Origin: Halomonas alimentaria
GTDB lineage: Bacteria; Pseudomonadota; Gammaproteobacteria; Pseudomonadales; Halomonadaceae
Length of the DNA stretch: 64,000 bases
Reading direction: 5' to 3'
NCBI RefSeq assembly: GCF_009902005.1
Contig: NZ_WUTT01000001.1
Span: forward strand, 1,700,541-1,764,540
The translations under genes and the position numbers were made by a program. Positions 24,656 to 33,986 of this stretch are shown here, one piece after another. Below the pieces are notes generated by a model that saw only the letters and a list, made by a program, of their open reading frames with translations, was not told the DNA's origin and did no database searches. Within the stretch, counting starts at the first letter, position 1. Each line of letters opens with the position of its first letter.

Positions 24656-26602
24656 TCAGGTGGCGATGATCTGGCGGTAGATGCCCGGCAGGGCCAGTGA
24701 CAGGTGCTCCGGGCGCTGCACGATGGCGTAGCCGCCACGACCGAAGAGGTGGGGGATATACTGCCCCGCCTCACGGTCGATGGTCACCCCGAACACCCGC
24801 ACCTCCTGGCGCCGCGCTTCCAGCACCGCCTTGCGGGTATCCTCGATGCCGTAGCGCCCCTCGTAGTAGTCGTTGTCGTTGGGCTTGCCGTCGGTAAGCA
24901 TCAGCAGCAGCCGGTGCCGATTGGGGCGTTCGCTCAGTTGCTTGGTCAGGTGGCGAATGGCCGGCCCCATGCGGGTATAGCTGCCGGGACGCAGCGCCGA
25001 GATGCGCCGCGTCACTCGATCCCCCATGGGCTCGTCGAACTCCTTCAGGGTGTTGACCCACACCTTGTGGCGGCGCTGGGAGGTGAAGCTGTGAATCGAA
25101 TAATCGTCGCCACAGCCGGCCAGGCCATTGCCCAGCACCAGCAGCGCCTCCTTGGCCACGTCGAGCACCCGGCGGTCCTGCAGCCACGCCTCGGTGGAGA
25201 GCGAGACATCCACCAGGATCGATACCGCCAGGTCGCGGGCCTGGGTGCGGCTGGCCATGTAGAGACGATCGCTGGCCTCGCCGGTGGCGGCCAGGTCGCA
25301 GCGCGAGCGGATGACCGCATCCATGTCGAGTTCGCTGCCATCCAGCTGGCCGCGCAGGATCTCGCGCCGCGGGCGCAGCGCCTCGAATTCGCGACGCACG
25401 CGGCGGATGCGCCTGCGGGTCATCTCGTCGGGCGCCCAGTCCTCGCCTTCCTCACTCTGCACGTCGCTGTGCACCACACAGTGATCAGGCAGGTAGGCCT
25501 GCTTGCGGTGGTTCCACTCGGGATAGAGATGCTTGCCCTTGAGGCGGTCGCCAACAGCCTCGTCAGGGGCGAGGTCGAGGTCGAGCTTGAGCCGGGAGGA
25601 GGCCTTCTTGCGGTTGGAGCTGAGCACGATCTCGTCCATCTGATCGGCCGCCTGGCGTGCCTCCTCCTCTTCCTCGTCATCCACATGGCGATTGAGGTTC
25701 ACCATCTCCGCCCAAGAGAGCATCTTCTCCATGTTGTTGAGCATCAACGGATCGTCACGATCGGCCTGGTCCTGCTCGCGGCGATCGGCCTGGCGCTTGC
25801 CGTGGTCATCGTCGGGCGAGGCGGCGGCGCTGGCCAGCTCCTCGTCATCATCCACGCTCTGCTCGCGTGCGCCGTCGCGGGTGCCCAGAGTGACCGCCTG
25901 TCCCCACAGCGGCACCGGCAGCGGCGGGCGATAGCCGCGTGGCGCGCGGAACTCCTCCAGCGGGAAGTCGCTCTCGCGGATGGCACGCTGCATGGCCAGG
26001 GCCCAGGCCTCCTCGGGGTCGGGGGCTCCGAGCTCGGCGCATATTGCCGACTCCAGGGCCGCCTCTCTGGGCGGCAGGCGCTTTCTCTGTGGCCGGATGG
26101 CCAGCAGTTCGCCGCACAGACGGACATAGCGCTCGGCAAGGCCGGGGAAGCGCGCCAGGGCGGCACGGGCGGTACGCCGCGCCTCGCGCAGCCGCGCCAG
26201 ATCGGCCTGCAGAGGATCCTGTGGATATGTCAGCGGACGTGCCTCGGCCAGGTAGGCGGTCAGCCACAGGTAGAGGTCGCGGTTGAGAGCGGCCTCGGGG
26301 TAGAGCGCCAGGCGTGGCGGCAACAGCAGGTTCTCCTCGTCACGGCGGGCCTGGTCCAGGGCCTCCTCGTCGAGGCCCAGGCGCTGACGCAGACTCAGCC
26401 GGTGAGCCGAGGCGCGCCGGGCGATGGCCGCCACCTCGATGCCCTGCTCCCCACCGCCGGCGCGGAAGAAGACCCCCAGCATGGGGCGCAGGCTCTCGAG
26501 GCTGACCGCCGCCTCGGGGTGATCGGGGTAGCTCGCCGCCCCGGAGGCCCAGCGGTGCCAGAAACGGCCGACAGTCTCCTCGACCTCAAGAAAGTCCAGC
26601 AT
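24656..26602 (-). CDS. norD: NorD, NO reductase activation protein with VWA domain
   Basis: A 648-residue soluble protein. The N-terminal half is helical and arginine-rich, the middle is a long acidic low-complexity stretch (about 240-330). The last 190 residues form a von Willebrand A domain with metal site DVSLST and LLMLTDGKPND. It pairs with the NorQ ATPase as a MoxR/VWA chaperone thought to insert the non-heme iron into NorB. ATG 26602 is chosen (GGGAG upstream); a TTG two codons earlier is possible. It follows norQ after 88 bp that contain a dispersed repeat. Confidence 0.92.
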   Translation of the reverse strand: MLDFLEVEETVGRFWHRWASGAASYPDHPEAAVSLESLRPMLGVFFRAGGGEQGIEVAAIARRASAHRLSLRQRLGLDEEALDQARRDEENLLLPPRLALYPEAALNRDLYLWLTAYLAEARPLTYPQDPLQADLARLREARRTARAALARFPGLAERYVRLCGELLAIRPQRKRLPPREAALESAICAELGAPDPEEAWALAMQRAIRESDFPLEEFRAPRGYRPPLPVPLWGQAVTLGTRDGAREQSVDDDEELASAAASPDDDHGKRQADRREQDQADRDDPLMLNNMEKMLSWAEMVNLNRHVDDEEEEEARQAADQMDEIVLSSNRKKASSRLKLDLDLAPDEAVGDRLKGKHLYPEWNHRKQAYLPDHCVVHSDVQSEEGEDWAPDEMTRRRIRRVRREFEALRPRREILRGQLDGSELDMDAVIRSRCDLAATGEASDRLYMASRTQARDLAVSILVDVSLSTEAWLQDRRVLDVAKEALLVLGNGLAGCGDDYSIHSFTSQRRHKVWVNTLKEFDEPMGDRVTRRISALRPGSYTRMGPAIRHLTKQLSERPNRHRLLLMLTDGKPNDNDYYEGRYGIEDTRKAVLEARRQEVRVFGVTIDREAGQYIPHLFGRGGYAIVQRPEHLSLALPGIYRQIIAT

Positions 26603-26638
26603 GATCAAGCTCCCGGGTATCGAAAGGGGCTGATTCGG

Positions 26639-26672
26639 GGACCTCCTCTTCGGCTTGCCCCCGGCGCCCCTT
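26639..26672. repeat. Dispersed 34-bp intergenic repeat, copy 1
   Basis: The unit begins GGACCTCCTCTTCGGCT and ends CCCCGGCGCCCCTT. It matches a second copy at 58567-58600 in 31 of 34 positions, the differences falling in the centre (18-20). It lies between norQ and norD, downstream of norQ on the minus strand, and may form a weak hairpin through GGCGCC. It is probably a genome-wide interspersed element. Confidence 0.8.
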
Positions 26673-26690
26673 CCTTCAAGAAATATCTCA

Positions 26691-27503
26691 TCAACCGAAG
26701 GTGGCCTGGATGGCCTCCATCAGGCCCTCCTGGACATCCGCATCATCGGAGAGCGGCTCCACCAGGGTGGCGCGGGCGGCATCGCGGATCGGCATGCCAG
26801 CCTGGATCAGGGTGGCGCAGTAGACCAGCAGGCGGGTGGAGACGCCCTCCTCCAGGTCCTGGCCCTTCATGGCACGCAGGCTGGCCGCTAGGTTGACCAG
26901 GGCGCTGCAGCGCTCGGGGTCCAGGCCGCTCTCGCGGGCGACGATATCGCGCTCCACCCTGGGCGGCGGGAAATCGAAGGACATCGCCACGAAGCGCTGG
27001 CGGGTACTGGGCTTCAGTGACTTGAGGATGTGCTGGTAGCCGGGGTTGTAGGAGACCACCAGCATGAAGTCGTCCGGTGCCTCGAGCAGTTCGCCGGTAC
27101 GCTCCAGCGGCAGCAGGCGGCGGTCGTCGGTCAGCGGGTGCAGCACCACGGTGACGTCCTTGCGCGCCTCGACTACCTCGTCGAGGTAACAGATGCCGCC
27201 CTCGCGCACCGCGCGGGTCAGCGGGCCGTCGACCCAGCGTGTCTCGCCACCCTGCAGCAGGTAGCGGCCGGTCAAGTCGGCGGCGGTGAGGTCATCGTGG
27301 CAGGAGACGGTGAACAGTGGCTTGCCCAGCTTGGCGGCCATATGGCTGACGAAACGGGTCTTGCCGCAGCCGGTGGGGCCCTTGAGCAGCAGCGGCAGGC
27401 GCTGCTCGTAGGCATGCTCGAACATGGCGCACTCGTTGCCCACGCTGTCGTAGTAGGGAATCTCCTGGTCGGCGGGCTGCGCCGCCGCGGGGGAGAGGGT
27501 CAT
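26691..27503 (-). CDS. norQ: NorQ, MoxR-type AAA+ ATPase
   Basis: A 270-residue AAA+ protein: Walker A GPTGCGKT (about 43-50), Walker B region ICYLDEVVEA (about 105), a sensor in VVSYNPGYQ, and the arginine-bearing STRQRF. It works with the VWA protein NorD to activate NorCB after folding, in the cytoplasm. It begins 55 nt after norB on the same strand. Length and motifs match CbbQ/NirQ/NorQ proteins. Confidence 0.94.
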   Translation of the reverse strand: MTLSPAAAQPADQEIPYYDSVGNECAMFEHAYEQRLPLLLKGPTGCGKTRFVSHMAAKLGKPLFTVSCHDDLTAADLTGRYLLQGGETRWVDGPLTRAVREGGICYLDEVVEARKDVTVVLHPLTDDRRLLPLERTGELLEAPDDFMLVVSYNPGYQHILKSLKPSTRQRFVAMSFDFPPPRVERDIVARESGLDPERCSALVNLAASLRAMKGQDLEEGVSTRLLVYCATLIQAGMPIRDAARATLVEPLSDDADVQEGLMEAIQATFG

Positions 27504-27558
27504 GGCGAAACTCCGTGTGGGTCAATCGAAGAGGGCCCCTGGCGGGGCCCTCGGGTGA

Positions 27559-28914
27559 TCAGGCGCGATCGGCGCCAGCGGTGAGCTGAGTCCCGCCTGC
27601 GGGAACCTGCTCACGGGCAGGGCCGAAGAAGGCGTAGAGCAGCAGGCCGCTACCGATGGCCACGGCGATGCCGGAGCCCAGGCGCATGCCATAGAACAGC
27701 ACCAGCTGGTCCTGCACCTCCATGAAGTTCATGCCCAGCACGCGCTGCAGGTGGGTCTGGACGACGCCTGCAAAGGTCAGCGTGAAGGTCATGAAGCACA
27801 TGGCGCCGGTCACGATCCAGAAGCCCCACATGTTCATTACCTGGTTGTAGGGCTGGACGCGGCGCAGCTGCGGCATGGCGAAGCTGATGATACCCAGCAT
27901 CAGCATCACGTAGGCGCCGTAGAAGGCCAGGTGGCCGTGGGCCGCGGTGACCTGGGTGCCGTGGCTGTAGTAGTTGACCCAGTGCAGGGTGTGCATGAAG
28001 CCCCACACGCCGGCGCCGAAGAAGGCAACGGTCGGGCAACCGAGCGCCCACAGCATGGCGGCCTTGTTGGGGTGGTTACGGCTGCCCTTCCAGAACATGG
28101 TGAAGGCGAACACCACCATGGCGAAGAAGGGGATCACCTCCAGGGTGGAGAAGATGCTGCCGATGGGCTGCCAGTAGCTCGGCGCACCGATCCAGTAGTA
28201 GTGGTGACCGGTGCCCAGCAGGCCGGAGAACAGCGACAGGCCGACGATGACGTAGAGCCACTTCTCGATCACCTCGCGGTCGACGCCGGTCATCTTGATC
28301 AGCAGGTAGCCGAGCAGGGAGGCCATGATCAGCTCCCACACGCCCTCGACCCAGAGGTGCACCACCCACCACCAGTAGAGCTTGTCCACGGCGAGGTTGG
28401 AGGGGTTGTAGAAGGCGAACAGCCAGAATACCGCGGCCAGCCACAGGCCCAGCATCAGCACCAGGTTGATGGCGGTGCGGCGCCCCTTGAGCAGGGTCAT
28501 GCTGGTGTTGAACAGGAACATCAGGAAGGAGATGGTGATCAGCACCTTGACCCAGAACGGCTGCTCGAGGAACTCGCGCCCCTCGTGGATCCCGAACTGG
28601 TAGCCGACCAGCGCCGCGGCACCGGCGAAGGCGAAGATCGCCAGCTGGATATAGGCGATGGTGGGACTGTGGATCTCCTGCTCGGCCTCTTCCGGCATCA
28701 GGTAGTAGGTCGCGCCCATGAAGCCGATCAGCAGCCACACGATCAGCAGGTTGGTATGGCTGACCCGCATGATGTTGAAGGGCATCAGCTCGGCCATGAA
28801 GTTCGGCCACACATAGACAGAGGCAGCCAGCAGCCCGAAGACGATCTGCAGCGCGAAGAGCGCCATGGCCACCATGAAGAATGGCAGGGCCACCTTCTGG
28901 GTTTCATATTTCAT
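27559..28914 (-). CDS. norB: Nitric oxide reductase catalytic subunit (cytochrome b)
   Basis: A 451-residue, 12-helix member of the heme-copper oxidase superfamily. It joins two NO to N2O at a heme b3/non-heme iron site. Histidine-bearing motifs are RVSHTNLLIVWLLIG (helix 2), HLWVEGVWELI with the extra metal-ligand glutamate (helix 6), LGTGHHYYWIG (helix 7) and AHGHLAFYGAYV (helix 10). There is no quinol-oxidase N-terminal extension, so it is the cNor type that needs NorC. It follows norC by 69 bp containing a 16-bp tandem duplication. Confidence 0.97.
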   Translation of the reverse strand: MKYETQKVALPFFMVAMALFALQIVFGLLAASVYVWPNFMAELMPFNIMRVSHTNLLIVWLLIGFMGATYYLMPEEAEQEIHSPTIAYIQLAIFAFAGAAALVGYQFGIHEGREFLEQPFWVKVLITISFLMFLFNTSMTLLKGRRTAINLVLMLGLWLAAVFWLFAFYNPSNLAVDKLYWWWVVHLWVEGVWELIMASLLGYLLIKMTGVDREVIEKWLYVIVGLSLFSGLLGTGHHYYWIGAPSYWQPIGSIFSTLEVIPFFAMVVFAFTMFWKGSRNHPNKAAMLWALGCPTVAFFGAGVWGFMHTLHWVNYYSHGTQVTAAHGHLAFYGAYVMLMLGIISFAMPQLRRVQPYNQVMNMWGFWIVTGAMCFMTFTLTFAGVVQTHLQRVLGMNFMEVQDQLVLFYGMRLGSGIAVAIGSGLLLYAFFGPAREQVPAGGTQLTAGADRA

Positions 28915-28940
28915 TGGTGTCGTTCTCCTTGATTCATCCC

Positions 28941-28972
28941 GGTCCGGCGATCCGGCGGTCCGGCGATCCGGC
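28941..28972. repeat. 16-bp tandem duplication between norC and norB
   Basis: GGTCCGGCGATCCGGC occurs twice in direct succession (28941-28956, 28957-28972) in the norC-norB gap. On the minus strand it lies just upstream of the norB ribosome site and could fold; an effect on the NorC to NorB ratio is speculation. Confidence 0.9.
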
Positions 28973-28983
28973 GTTCAGGTGGT

Positions 28984-29436
28984 TCAGCCGGCGGGGTGCG
29001 GCGGCCAGTCCTGGTCGTCGATGCCGTCGGTCCACTCGAGGAAGTCGATCAGCGCGTTCATCTCCTCGTCGCTGAAGTCGTAGGCCGGCATCTGGCGGCG
29101 GCCCTGGGTGCCCAACGGCTGGGCGCGGATCCACGCGGCCAGGCCGGCACGCGCCGCCTCGGGGTTCTGGTGGCCGCCGTAGCGTTCCCAGACGTTACCC
29201 AGCTCCGGCGCGAAATAGGCGCCCTCGCCCATGATGCTGTGGCAGTTGATGCACATGTTCTTTTCCCAGATGTGCTTGCCTTCCACGACAGACTCGGTGA
29301 GCCCCTCCTTGTCGGTGGACTTGTTGACCATGTACCAGTGGCTGTGCGCCGTCAGGGCGGTGAACAGCAGAAAGAAGAACAGCGACCCGCCATAGAAAAT
29401 ATTGCGGGCCGCCGACTTGGTGAGACCGTCGGCCAT
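28984..29436 (-). CDS. norC: Nitric oxide reductase cytochrome c subunit
   Basis: A 150-residue membrane-anchored cytochrome c: one N-terminal helix (about 14-30) and a periplasmic domain with heme site CINCHS (C62, C65, H66) and a later methionine ligand in RQMPAYDF. It brings electrons to NorB. ATG 29436 has a strong GGGGGGAAAG ribosome site; an upstream in-frame start adds an arginine-rich leader and is unlikely. A perfect FNR/DNR box and an NsrR-type dyad stand upstream. The gene opens norCBQD. Confidence 0.95.
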   Translation of the reverse strand: MADGLTKSAARNIFYGGSLFFFLLFTALTAHSHWYMVNKSTDKEGLTESVVEGKHIWEKNMCINCHSIMGEGAYFAPELGNVWERYGGHQNPEAARAGLAAWIRAQPLGTQGRRQMPAYDFSDEEMNALIDFLEWTDGIDDQDWPPHPAG

Positions 29437-29502
29437 GAATCTTTCCCCCCTTGCTCGTCTGGCAGGCGCGTCGCGGAATCCACGGGTTACGCCTGGCGAT
29501 TT

Positions 29503-29531
29503 CTTAACATGCATTGCTGATGCATGTTAAG
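29503..29531. promoter_or_regulatory. NsrR-type operator over the norC start site
   Basis: A perfect 12-bp inverted repeat with a 5-nt spacer: arms CTTAACATGCAT and ATGCATGTTAAG. The inner 23 nt (29506-29528) fit AANATGCAT-N5-ATGCATNTT. It covers the transcription start predicted from the FNR box (about 29524), as expected for a repressor site. NsrR assignment is by motif only. Confidence 0.75.
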
Positions 29532-29558
29532 CCTACCAGAAGAGAGTGGCTCAAGGCT

Positions 29559-29572
29559 TTGACGCTGGTCAA
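29559..29572. promoter_or_regulatory. FNR/DNR box of norC
   Basis: TTGACGCTGGTCAA, both half-sites perfect. Centred at -41.5 on the minus strand it predicts a start near 29524, with TAGGCT around the -10 position. Confidence 0.87.
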
Positions 29573-29641
29573 ATAGTGCAGGAAGGTAGCAAATCGCGAG
29601 CGGTCAGAACCCGAAAGAACGCCGCCCGCGTGGGGATAAAG

Positions 29642-29657
29642 GGCTTGTCGGCAAGCC
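29642..29657 (-). terminator. Candidate terminator after aapP
   Basis: A 6-bp stem GGCTTG / CAAGCC with a 4-nt loop lies 18 nt beyond the aapP stop and is followed on the minus strand by CTTTATC. The stem is short, so this is weak. Confidence 0.45.
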
Positions 29658-29675
29658 TAGCACAGCCTGGCGGCC

Positions 29676-30440
29676 TCAGTGGCCGAGAATCTGGCTGAGG
29701 AACAGCTGGGTACGCTCGGACTGCGGGTGGTTGAAGAACTGTTCGGGGGGTGCCTGCTCGATGATCTGCCCCTGATCCATGAAGATCACCCGGTCGGCGA
29801 CGGTCTTGGCGAAGCCCATCTCGTGGGTGACACAGAGCATGGTCATGCCCTCGCGGGCCAGCTCGACCATCACGTCGAGCACCTCCTTGATCATCTCGGG
29901 GTCCAGCGCCGACGTGGGCTCGTCGAAGAGCATCACCTCGGGCTGCATGCACAGCGCCCGGGCGATGGCCACCCGCTGCTGCTGGCCACCGGAGAGCTGG
30001 CCAGGGTACTTGCGGGCCTGGTCGGCGATCTGCACCCGCTCGAGGATCTCCATCGACGTGCGCTCGGCCTCGGCGCGCGGCTTCTTCTGCACCCAGGTCT
30101 GGGAGATGCAGCAGTTGTCCAACACGCTCAGGTGGGGAAAGAGGTTGAAGTGCTGGAACACCATGCCGACATTACGGCGGATCTGCTCGATGCGCTTCAC
30201 GTCCCTGGTCATGGGCATGCCATTGACCACGATGCGCCCCTCCTGATGCTCCTCGAGGTGGTTGATGCAGCGGATCAGGGTCGACTTGCCCGAACCCGAG
30301 GGGCCGCAGATGACGATGCGCTCGCCGCGGGCCACGGTCAGGTCGATATCGCGCAGCACGTGGAAGTCGCCATACCACTTGTTGAGCCCGGCAATCTCGA
30401 TCATCGGCGAGTCGGCCTGGGCGGCATTTGCCTGGTTCAT
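29676..30440 (-). CDS. aapP: General L-amino-acid ABC transporter ATPase (AapP)
   Basis: A 254-residue ABC ATPase of the polar amino-acid class. Walker [11 protein letters not shown]-loop, signature LSGGQQQR, Walker [15 protein letters not shown] and the switch histidine (CVTHEMG) are all present. It energises import by the AapQ/AapM permeases with binding protein AapJ. It is the last gene of aapJQMP, 20 nt after aapM. No FNR, NsrR or NarL motif was seen near this operon, which separates the nor genes from the nir genes. Confidence 0.92.
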   Translation of the reverse strand: MNQANAAQADSPMIEIAGLNKWYGDFHVLRDIDLTVARGERIVICGPSGSGKSTLIRCINHLEEHQEGRIVVNGMPMTRDVKRIEQIRRNVGMVFQHFNLFPHLSVLDNCCISQTWVQKKPRAEAERTSMEILERVQIADQARKYPGQLSGGQQQRVAIARALCMQPEVMLFDEPTSALDPEMIKEVLDVMVELAREGMTMLCVTHEMGFAKTVADRVIFMDQGQIIEQAPPEQFFNHPQSERTQLFLSQILGH

Positions 30441-30460
30441 GTCGGGTCGAATCCTTGTTG

Positions 30461-31570
30461 TCAGTTGCGATGGCCGGTGTGCAGGCGGCGCTCGATGTAC
30501 TGGCTGTAGCGCGACATGCTGAAGCAGAACACCCAGAACACCAGGGCGGCGAAGACATAGCCCTCGGTGGCGAAGCCCAGCCAGTCACTGTCGGTCAGCC
30601 CCGCCCGGATGATCGCCAGCAGGTCGAAGAGGCCGATGATCAGCACCAGTGAGGTATCCTTGAAAAGCGCGATGAAGGTGTTGACGATGCCGGGGATCAC
30701 CAGCTTGAGCGCCTGGGGCAGCACGATCAGCGCCATGCGCTGCCAGTAGCCCATGCCCAGCGCCTTGGCGGCCTCCTCCTGCCCCCGCGGGATCGCCTGG
30801 AGTCCACCACGCACCACCTCGGCCATGTAGGCACTCCAGAACAGCATGATGCCCACCAGGGCCCGCAGCAGCTTGTCGAACTCCACCTGGGTCGGCACGA
30901 ACAGCGGCAGCATCACCGAGGCCATGAACAGCACGGTGATCAGCGGCACGCCGCGCCAGAACTCGATGAATACCACGCAGAAGCCACGCACCAGCGGCAT
31001 CTTCGAACGCCGCCCCAGGGCCAGCACCACGCCGATGGGCAGCGAGCCGACGATCCCCACGGTGGCGATGGTCAGGGTCAGCATCAGACCGCCCCAATCG
31101 CGCGTCGGTACGTGTTCGAGGCCAAAGCTGCCACCCACCAGCAGGAAGAAGGCCACCATCGGGAAGCCCACCAGGGCGAACAGCCCCACCCAGCGCTTGG
31201 CGGGCAGGCGTGGGATGGCCAGCCAGGCCACCAGCACCGCCATCAGCAGGAAGACCAGATCCACCCGCCAGCGCTCGGCCTCGGGGTAGAAGCCATAGAC
31301 GATGGACTCGAAGCGGGCGCTGATGAACACCCAGCAGGCTCCCTCGCCGCTGCACGCCTCCCGTGAGTTGCCGATCCAGTCGGCCTGCAGCACCGCCCAC
31401 TGCAGCGCCGGCCACAGCAACCAGGCCAGCAGTGCGGCGGTGACCACCGTCACCGCCCCGTTGAGCGGCGTATTGAAGAGGTTGGCCCTGAGCCACCCCA
31501 CCGCCCCCCGGCGCAAGTCGGGCGCGCGGCGCTCGGGAATCATCTCGGTTCGGGTCGAAGTCGGTTCCAT
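30461..31570 (-). CDS. aapM: General L-amino-acid ABC transporter permease (AapM)
   Basis: A 369-residue inner-membrane permease of the HisM/GlnP family. About eight helices are predicted. The ABC-interacting loop reads [22 protein letters not shown], the EAA motif with conserved glycine. The large periplasmic segment in the first half ([16 protein letters not shown]) is typical of AapM/BztC. aapQ ends 1 nt before it. Confidence 0.92.
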   Translation of the reverse strand: MEPTSTRTEMIPERRAPDLRRGAVGWLRANLFNTPLNGAVTVVTAALLAWLLWPALQWAVLQADWIGNSREACSGEGACWVFISARFESIVYGFYPEAERWRVDLVFLLMAVLVAWLAIPRLPAKRWVGLFALVGFPMVAFFLLVGGSFGLEHVPTRDWGGLMLTLTIATVGIVGSLPIGVVLALGRRSKMPLVRGFCVVFIEFWRGVPLITVLFMASVMLPLFVPTQVEFDKLLRALVGIMLFWSAYMAEVVRGGLQAIPRGQEEAAKALGMGYWQRMALIVLPQALKLVIPGIVNTFIALFKDTSLVLIIGLFDLLAIIRAGLTDSDWLGFATEGYVFAALVFWVFCFSMSRYSQYIERRLHTGHRN

Positions 31571-31571
31571 G

Positions 31572-32750
31572 TCACCGCTCCTTGAGCAGGGTGCGCGCGT
31601 TGTAGAGGTTCATCAGCGCGGACACCACCAGGTTGATCAGCAGGTAGACGGCCATGGTCATGGCGACGATCTCGATGGCCTGCCCGGTCTGGTTCAGCGC
31701 CGTGCCGGAGAACACCGCCACCAGGTCCGGGTAGCCGATCGCGGTGGCCAGCGAGGAGTTCTTGATCAGGTTGAGGTGCTGGCTGGTCAGCTGCGGCACG
31801 ATCACCCGCATCGCCTGGGGAATCACCACCTTGCGCAGGATGATGCCGGCGGGCAGGCTCAGCGCCTTGGCGGCCTCCACCTGCCCCTGGGGTACCGACT
31901 GGATCCCAGAGCGTACGATCTCGGCGATGAAGGAGGCGGTGTAGATGGAGAGCGCCAGCCACAGTGCGATCAGCTCGGGAAGCACCGTCACGCCACCCTG
32001 GAAGTTGAAGCCCTTGAGCGTCGGGATGGACCACTCCAGCGGCATGCCGGTGACCAGGAAGGTGGCGAAAGGCAGCCCGATCAGCAGCAGGGCACCCAGC
32101 CTGAACACCGGCAGCGGCCGGCCGGTTTCGGCCTGGCGACGCTTGGCGAAACGCACCAGCCCCCAGGTGGCGAGAACCGCCACCAGCAGCGCCCAGGGAG
32201 TAGCAGCGAAGCCGGCCAGCGGCTGGGGGTCGGGCAGGACCACGCCGCGCACGTTGAGGAAGATCACCTCGAACAGCGAGAGGCTGTCGCGCGGGCTGGG
32301 CAGGGCCTGCAGCACGGCGAAGTACCAGAAGAGGATCTGCACCAGCAGCGGGATATTGCGGAAGATCTCCACGTAGGCGGTGGCCAACCGGGCCAGCAGC
32401 CAGTTGGGCGACAGCCGGGCGATGCCCACGGCGAAGCCGATCAGGGTCGCCGCCACGATACCCATGGCGGAGACCAGCAGGGTATTGAGCAGGCCCACCA
32501 CGAAGGTGCGGGCATAGGTGCTGTCGCCGGAGTAGTCGATCAGCGTCTGGGGAATCGAGAAGCCGGCACGCTCCTGAAGGAAGCCGAAGCCGGTGGTGAT
32601 GCCCCGGGCCTCGAGGTTGGCCAGGGTGTTGGACACCACCATGGCGATGAACGCCCCCAGTGCCAGCAGCAGGATGCCCTGCACCAGCAGGGCGCGGAAG
32701 GTGGGGTCACGCCATAGCGGCCCCCTCTCCCGTGAGGAAGAACGCAGCAT
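31572..32750 (-). CDS. aapQ: General L-amino-acid ABC transporter permease (AapQ)
   Basis: A 392-residue permease paired with AapM. The EAA loop is GIQSVPQGQVEAAKALSLPAG and the N-terminal region has a long first helix (LLVQGILLLALGAFIAMVV). ATG 32750 has GAGG about 7 nt upstream; a start 13 codons earlier is possible but less well supported. It is followed 1 nt later by aapM. Confidence 0.91.
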   Translation of the reverse strand: MLRSSSRERGPLWRDPTFRALLVQGILLLALGAFIAMVVSNTLANLEARGITTGFGFLQERAGFSIPQTLIDYSGDSTYARTFVVGLLNTLLVSAMGIVAATLIGFAVGIARLSPNWLLARLATAYVEIFRNIPLLVQILFWYFAVLQALPSPRDSLSLFEVIFLNVRGVVLPDPQPLAGFAATPWALLVAVLATWGLVRFAKRRQAETGRPLPVFRLGALLLIGLPFATFLVTGMPLEWSIPTLKGFNFQGGVTVLPELIALWLALSIYTASFIAEIVRSGIQSVPQGQVEAAKALSLPAGIILRKVVIPQAMRVIVPQLTSQHLNLIKNSSLATAIGYPDLVAVFSGTALNQTGQAIEIVAMTMAVYLLINLVVSALMNLYNARTLLKER

Positions 32751-32831
32751 AACGAGCCTCGCAGACGTACCCGGAACGGCACCACGCATGTCGCCATGCG
32801 TGGTGCCAGGTCATTGGACGTTCAGGATGGG

Positions 32832-33860
32832 TCAGCGAACCGGCGGCGCATAGAGGATGCCGCCCTCGTTCCACAGCGCGTTCACCCCGCGGCTGATCTG
32901 CATGGGGGAGTCCTCGCCCACGGTGCTGGCGAACACCTCGCCATAGTTGCCCACGTGCTTGACGATGTTGTAGGCCCAGTCATTGCCGATACCCAGCTGC
33001 TCGCCATAGTTGCCGTCAACGCCCAACAGACGCGCTACCTGGGGGTTGGGGGCATCGTCGCGCATCTCGTCGACGTTCCCGGAGGTCACGCCCAGCTCCT
33101 CGGCGTTGACCATGGCGAAGATCGACCACTGCACGATATCGAACCACTGGTCATCCCCCTGGCGCACCACGGGCCCGAGTGGCTCCTTGGAGATCAGCGT
33201 CTCGAGGATCTCGACACTGTCCGGCTCAGGCAGCTGCAGGCGCAGGGCACTGAGCTGGGAAGTGTCGGAGGTCAGGATGTCGCAGCGGCCGCTGGCGAAG
33301 CCCTGGGCGGTCTGGTCGGGGGTGTCGAAGGTGACGGTCTGGATCTCGATGCCACGGGAGGGGAAGTAGTCGGCCAGGTTGAGCTCGTGGGTGGTGCCGG
33401 ACTGGATGCAGATCGAAGCGCCATCGAACTGCTCTGGCCCCTCGATACCCAGGTCCTTGGCCACCATGAAGCCCTGGCCATCGTAGAAGGTAGTGGCGGT
33501 GAAGTTCAGGCCCAGCGAGTTGTCGCGGGTCGCCGTCCAGGTGGTGTTGCGCGAGAGCACGTCGATCTCGCCGGACTGTAGTGCGGTGAAGCGCTCCTTG
33601 GCGGTCAGCGGGGTGAAGGAGACCGCTTCCGGATCGCCCAACACGGCGGCGGCGATACCGCGACAGGTCTCCACATCGAGCCCCTGCCAGGTGCCATTCT
33701 CGTCGGGGGAGGAGAAGCCGGAAAGGCCGACGTTGACACCGCAGCGCAGCTCGCCGCGCTCCTGGACCTCGTCCAGGGTGGCGGCAGAGGCCTGGGCGGA
33801 AAGCCCCACGCCGAGGGCCAGGGCAGGAAGGGACCACAGCATCTTGTTGTTGTAACGCAT
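32832..33860 (-). CDS. aapJ: General L-amino-acid ABC transporter binding protein (AapJ)
   Basis: A 342-residue periplasmic binding protein with a signal peptide (basic start MRYNNK, hydrophobic core, cleavage after AQASA near residue 27). The mature start LDEVQERGELRCGVN and GLDVETCRGIAAAVLGD are typical of family 3 binding proteins of the AapJ/BztA type. It captures a broad range of L-amino acids. It is the first gene of the operon; 82 bp separate it from aapQ, often a site of 3' processing that raises binding-protein levels. Confidence 0.92.
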   Translation of the reverse strand: MRYNNKMLWSLPALALGVGLSAQASAATLDEVQERGELRCGVNVGLSGFSSPDENGTWQGLDVETCRGIAAAVLGDPEAVSFTPLTAKERFTALQSGEIDVLSRNTTWTATRDNSLGLNFTATTFYDGQGFMVAKDLGIEGPEQFDGASICIQSGTTHELNLADYFPSRGIEIQTVTFDTPDQTAQGFASGRCDILTSDTSQLSALRLQLPEPDSVEILETLISKEPLGPVVRQGDDQWFDIVQWSIFAMVNAEELGVTSGNVDEMRDDAPNPQVARLLGVDGNYGEQLGIGNDWAYNIVKHVGNYGEVFASTVGEDSPMQISRGVNALWNEGGILYAPPVR

Positions 33861-33986
33861 GAAAGACTCCCGGTCTGTTATGTCTTGATCTGCTGATGCA
33901 GCAGCCTCGAACCTAGCAGAGCCGGGAGTTCCGATGCCAATAAGGCGATTAAACGCTTGTCCCAGCGGCCCGGAGGGCCGCCGTAG

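Noticed and set aside
33890-33904. CTGCTG-ATG-CAGCAG dyad upstream of aapJ as an operator
   Set aside because: A short GC-rich dyad with no known regulator. It may occur by chance, so I did not annotate it.
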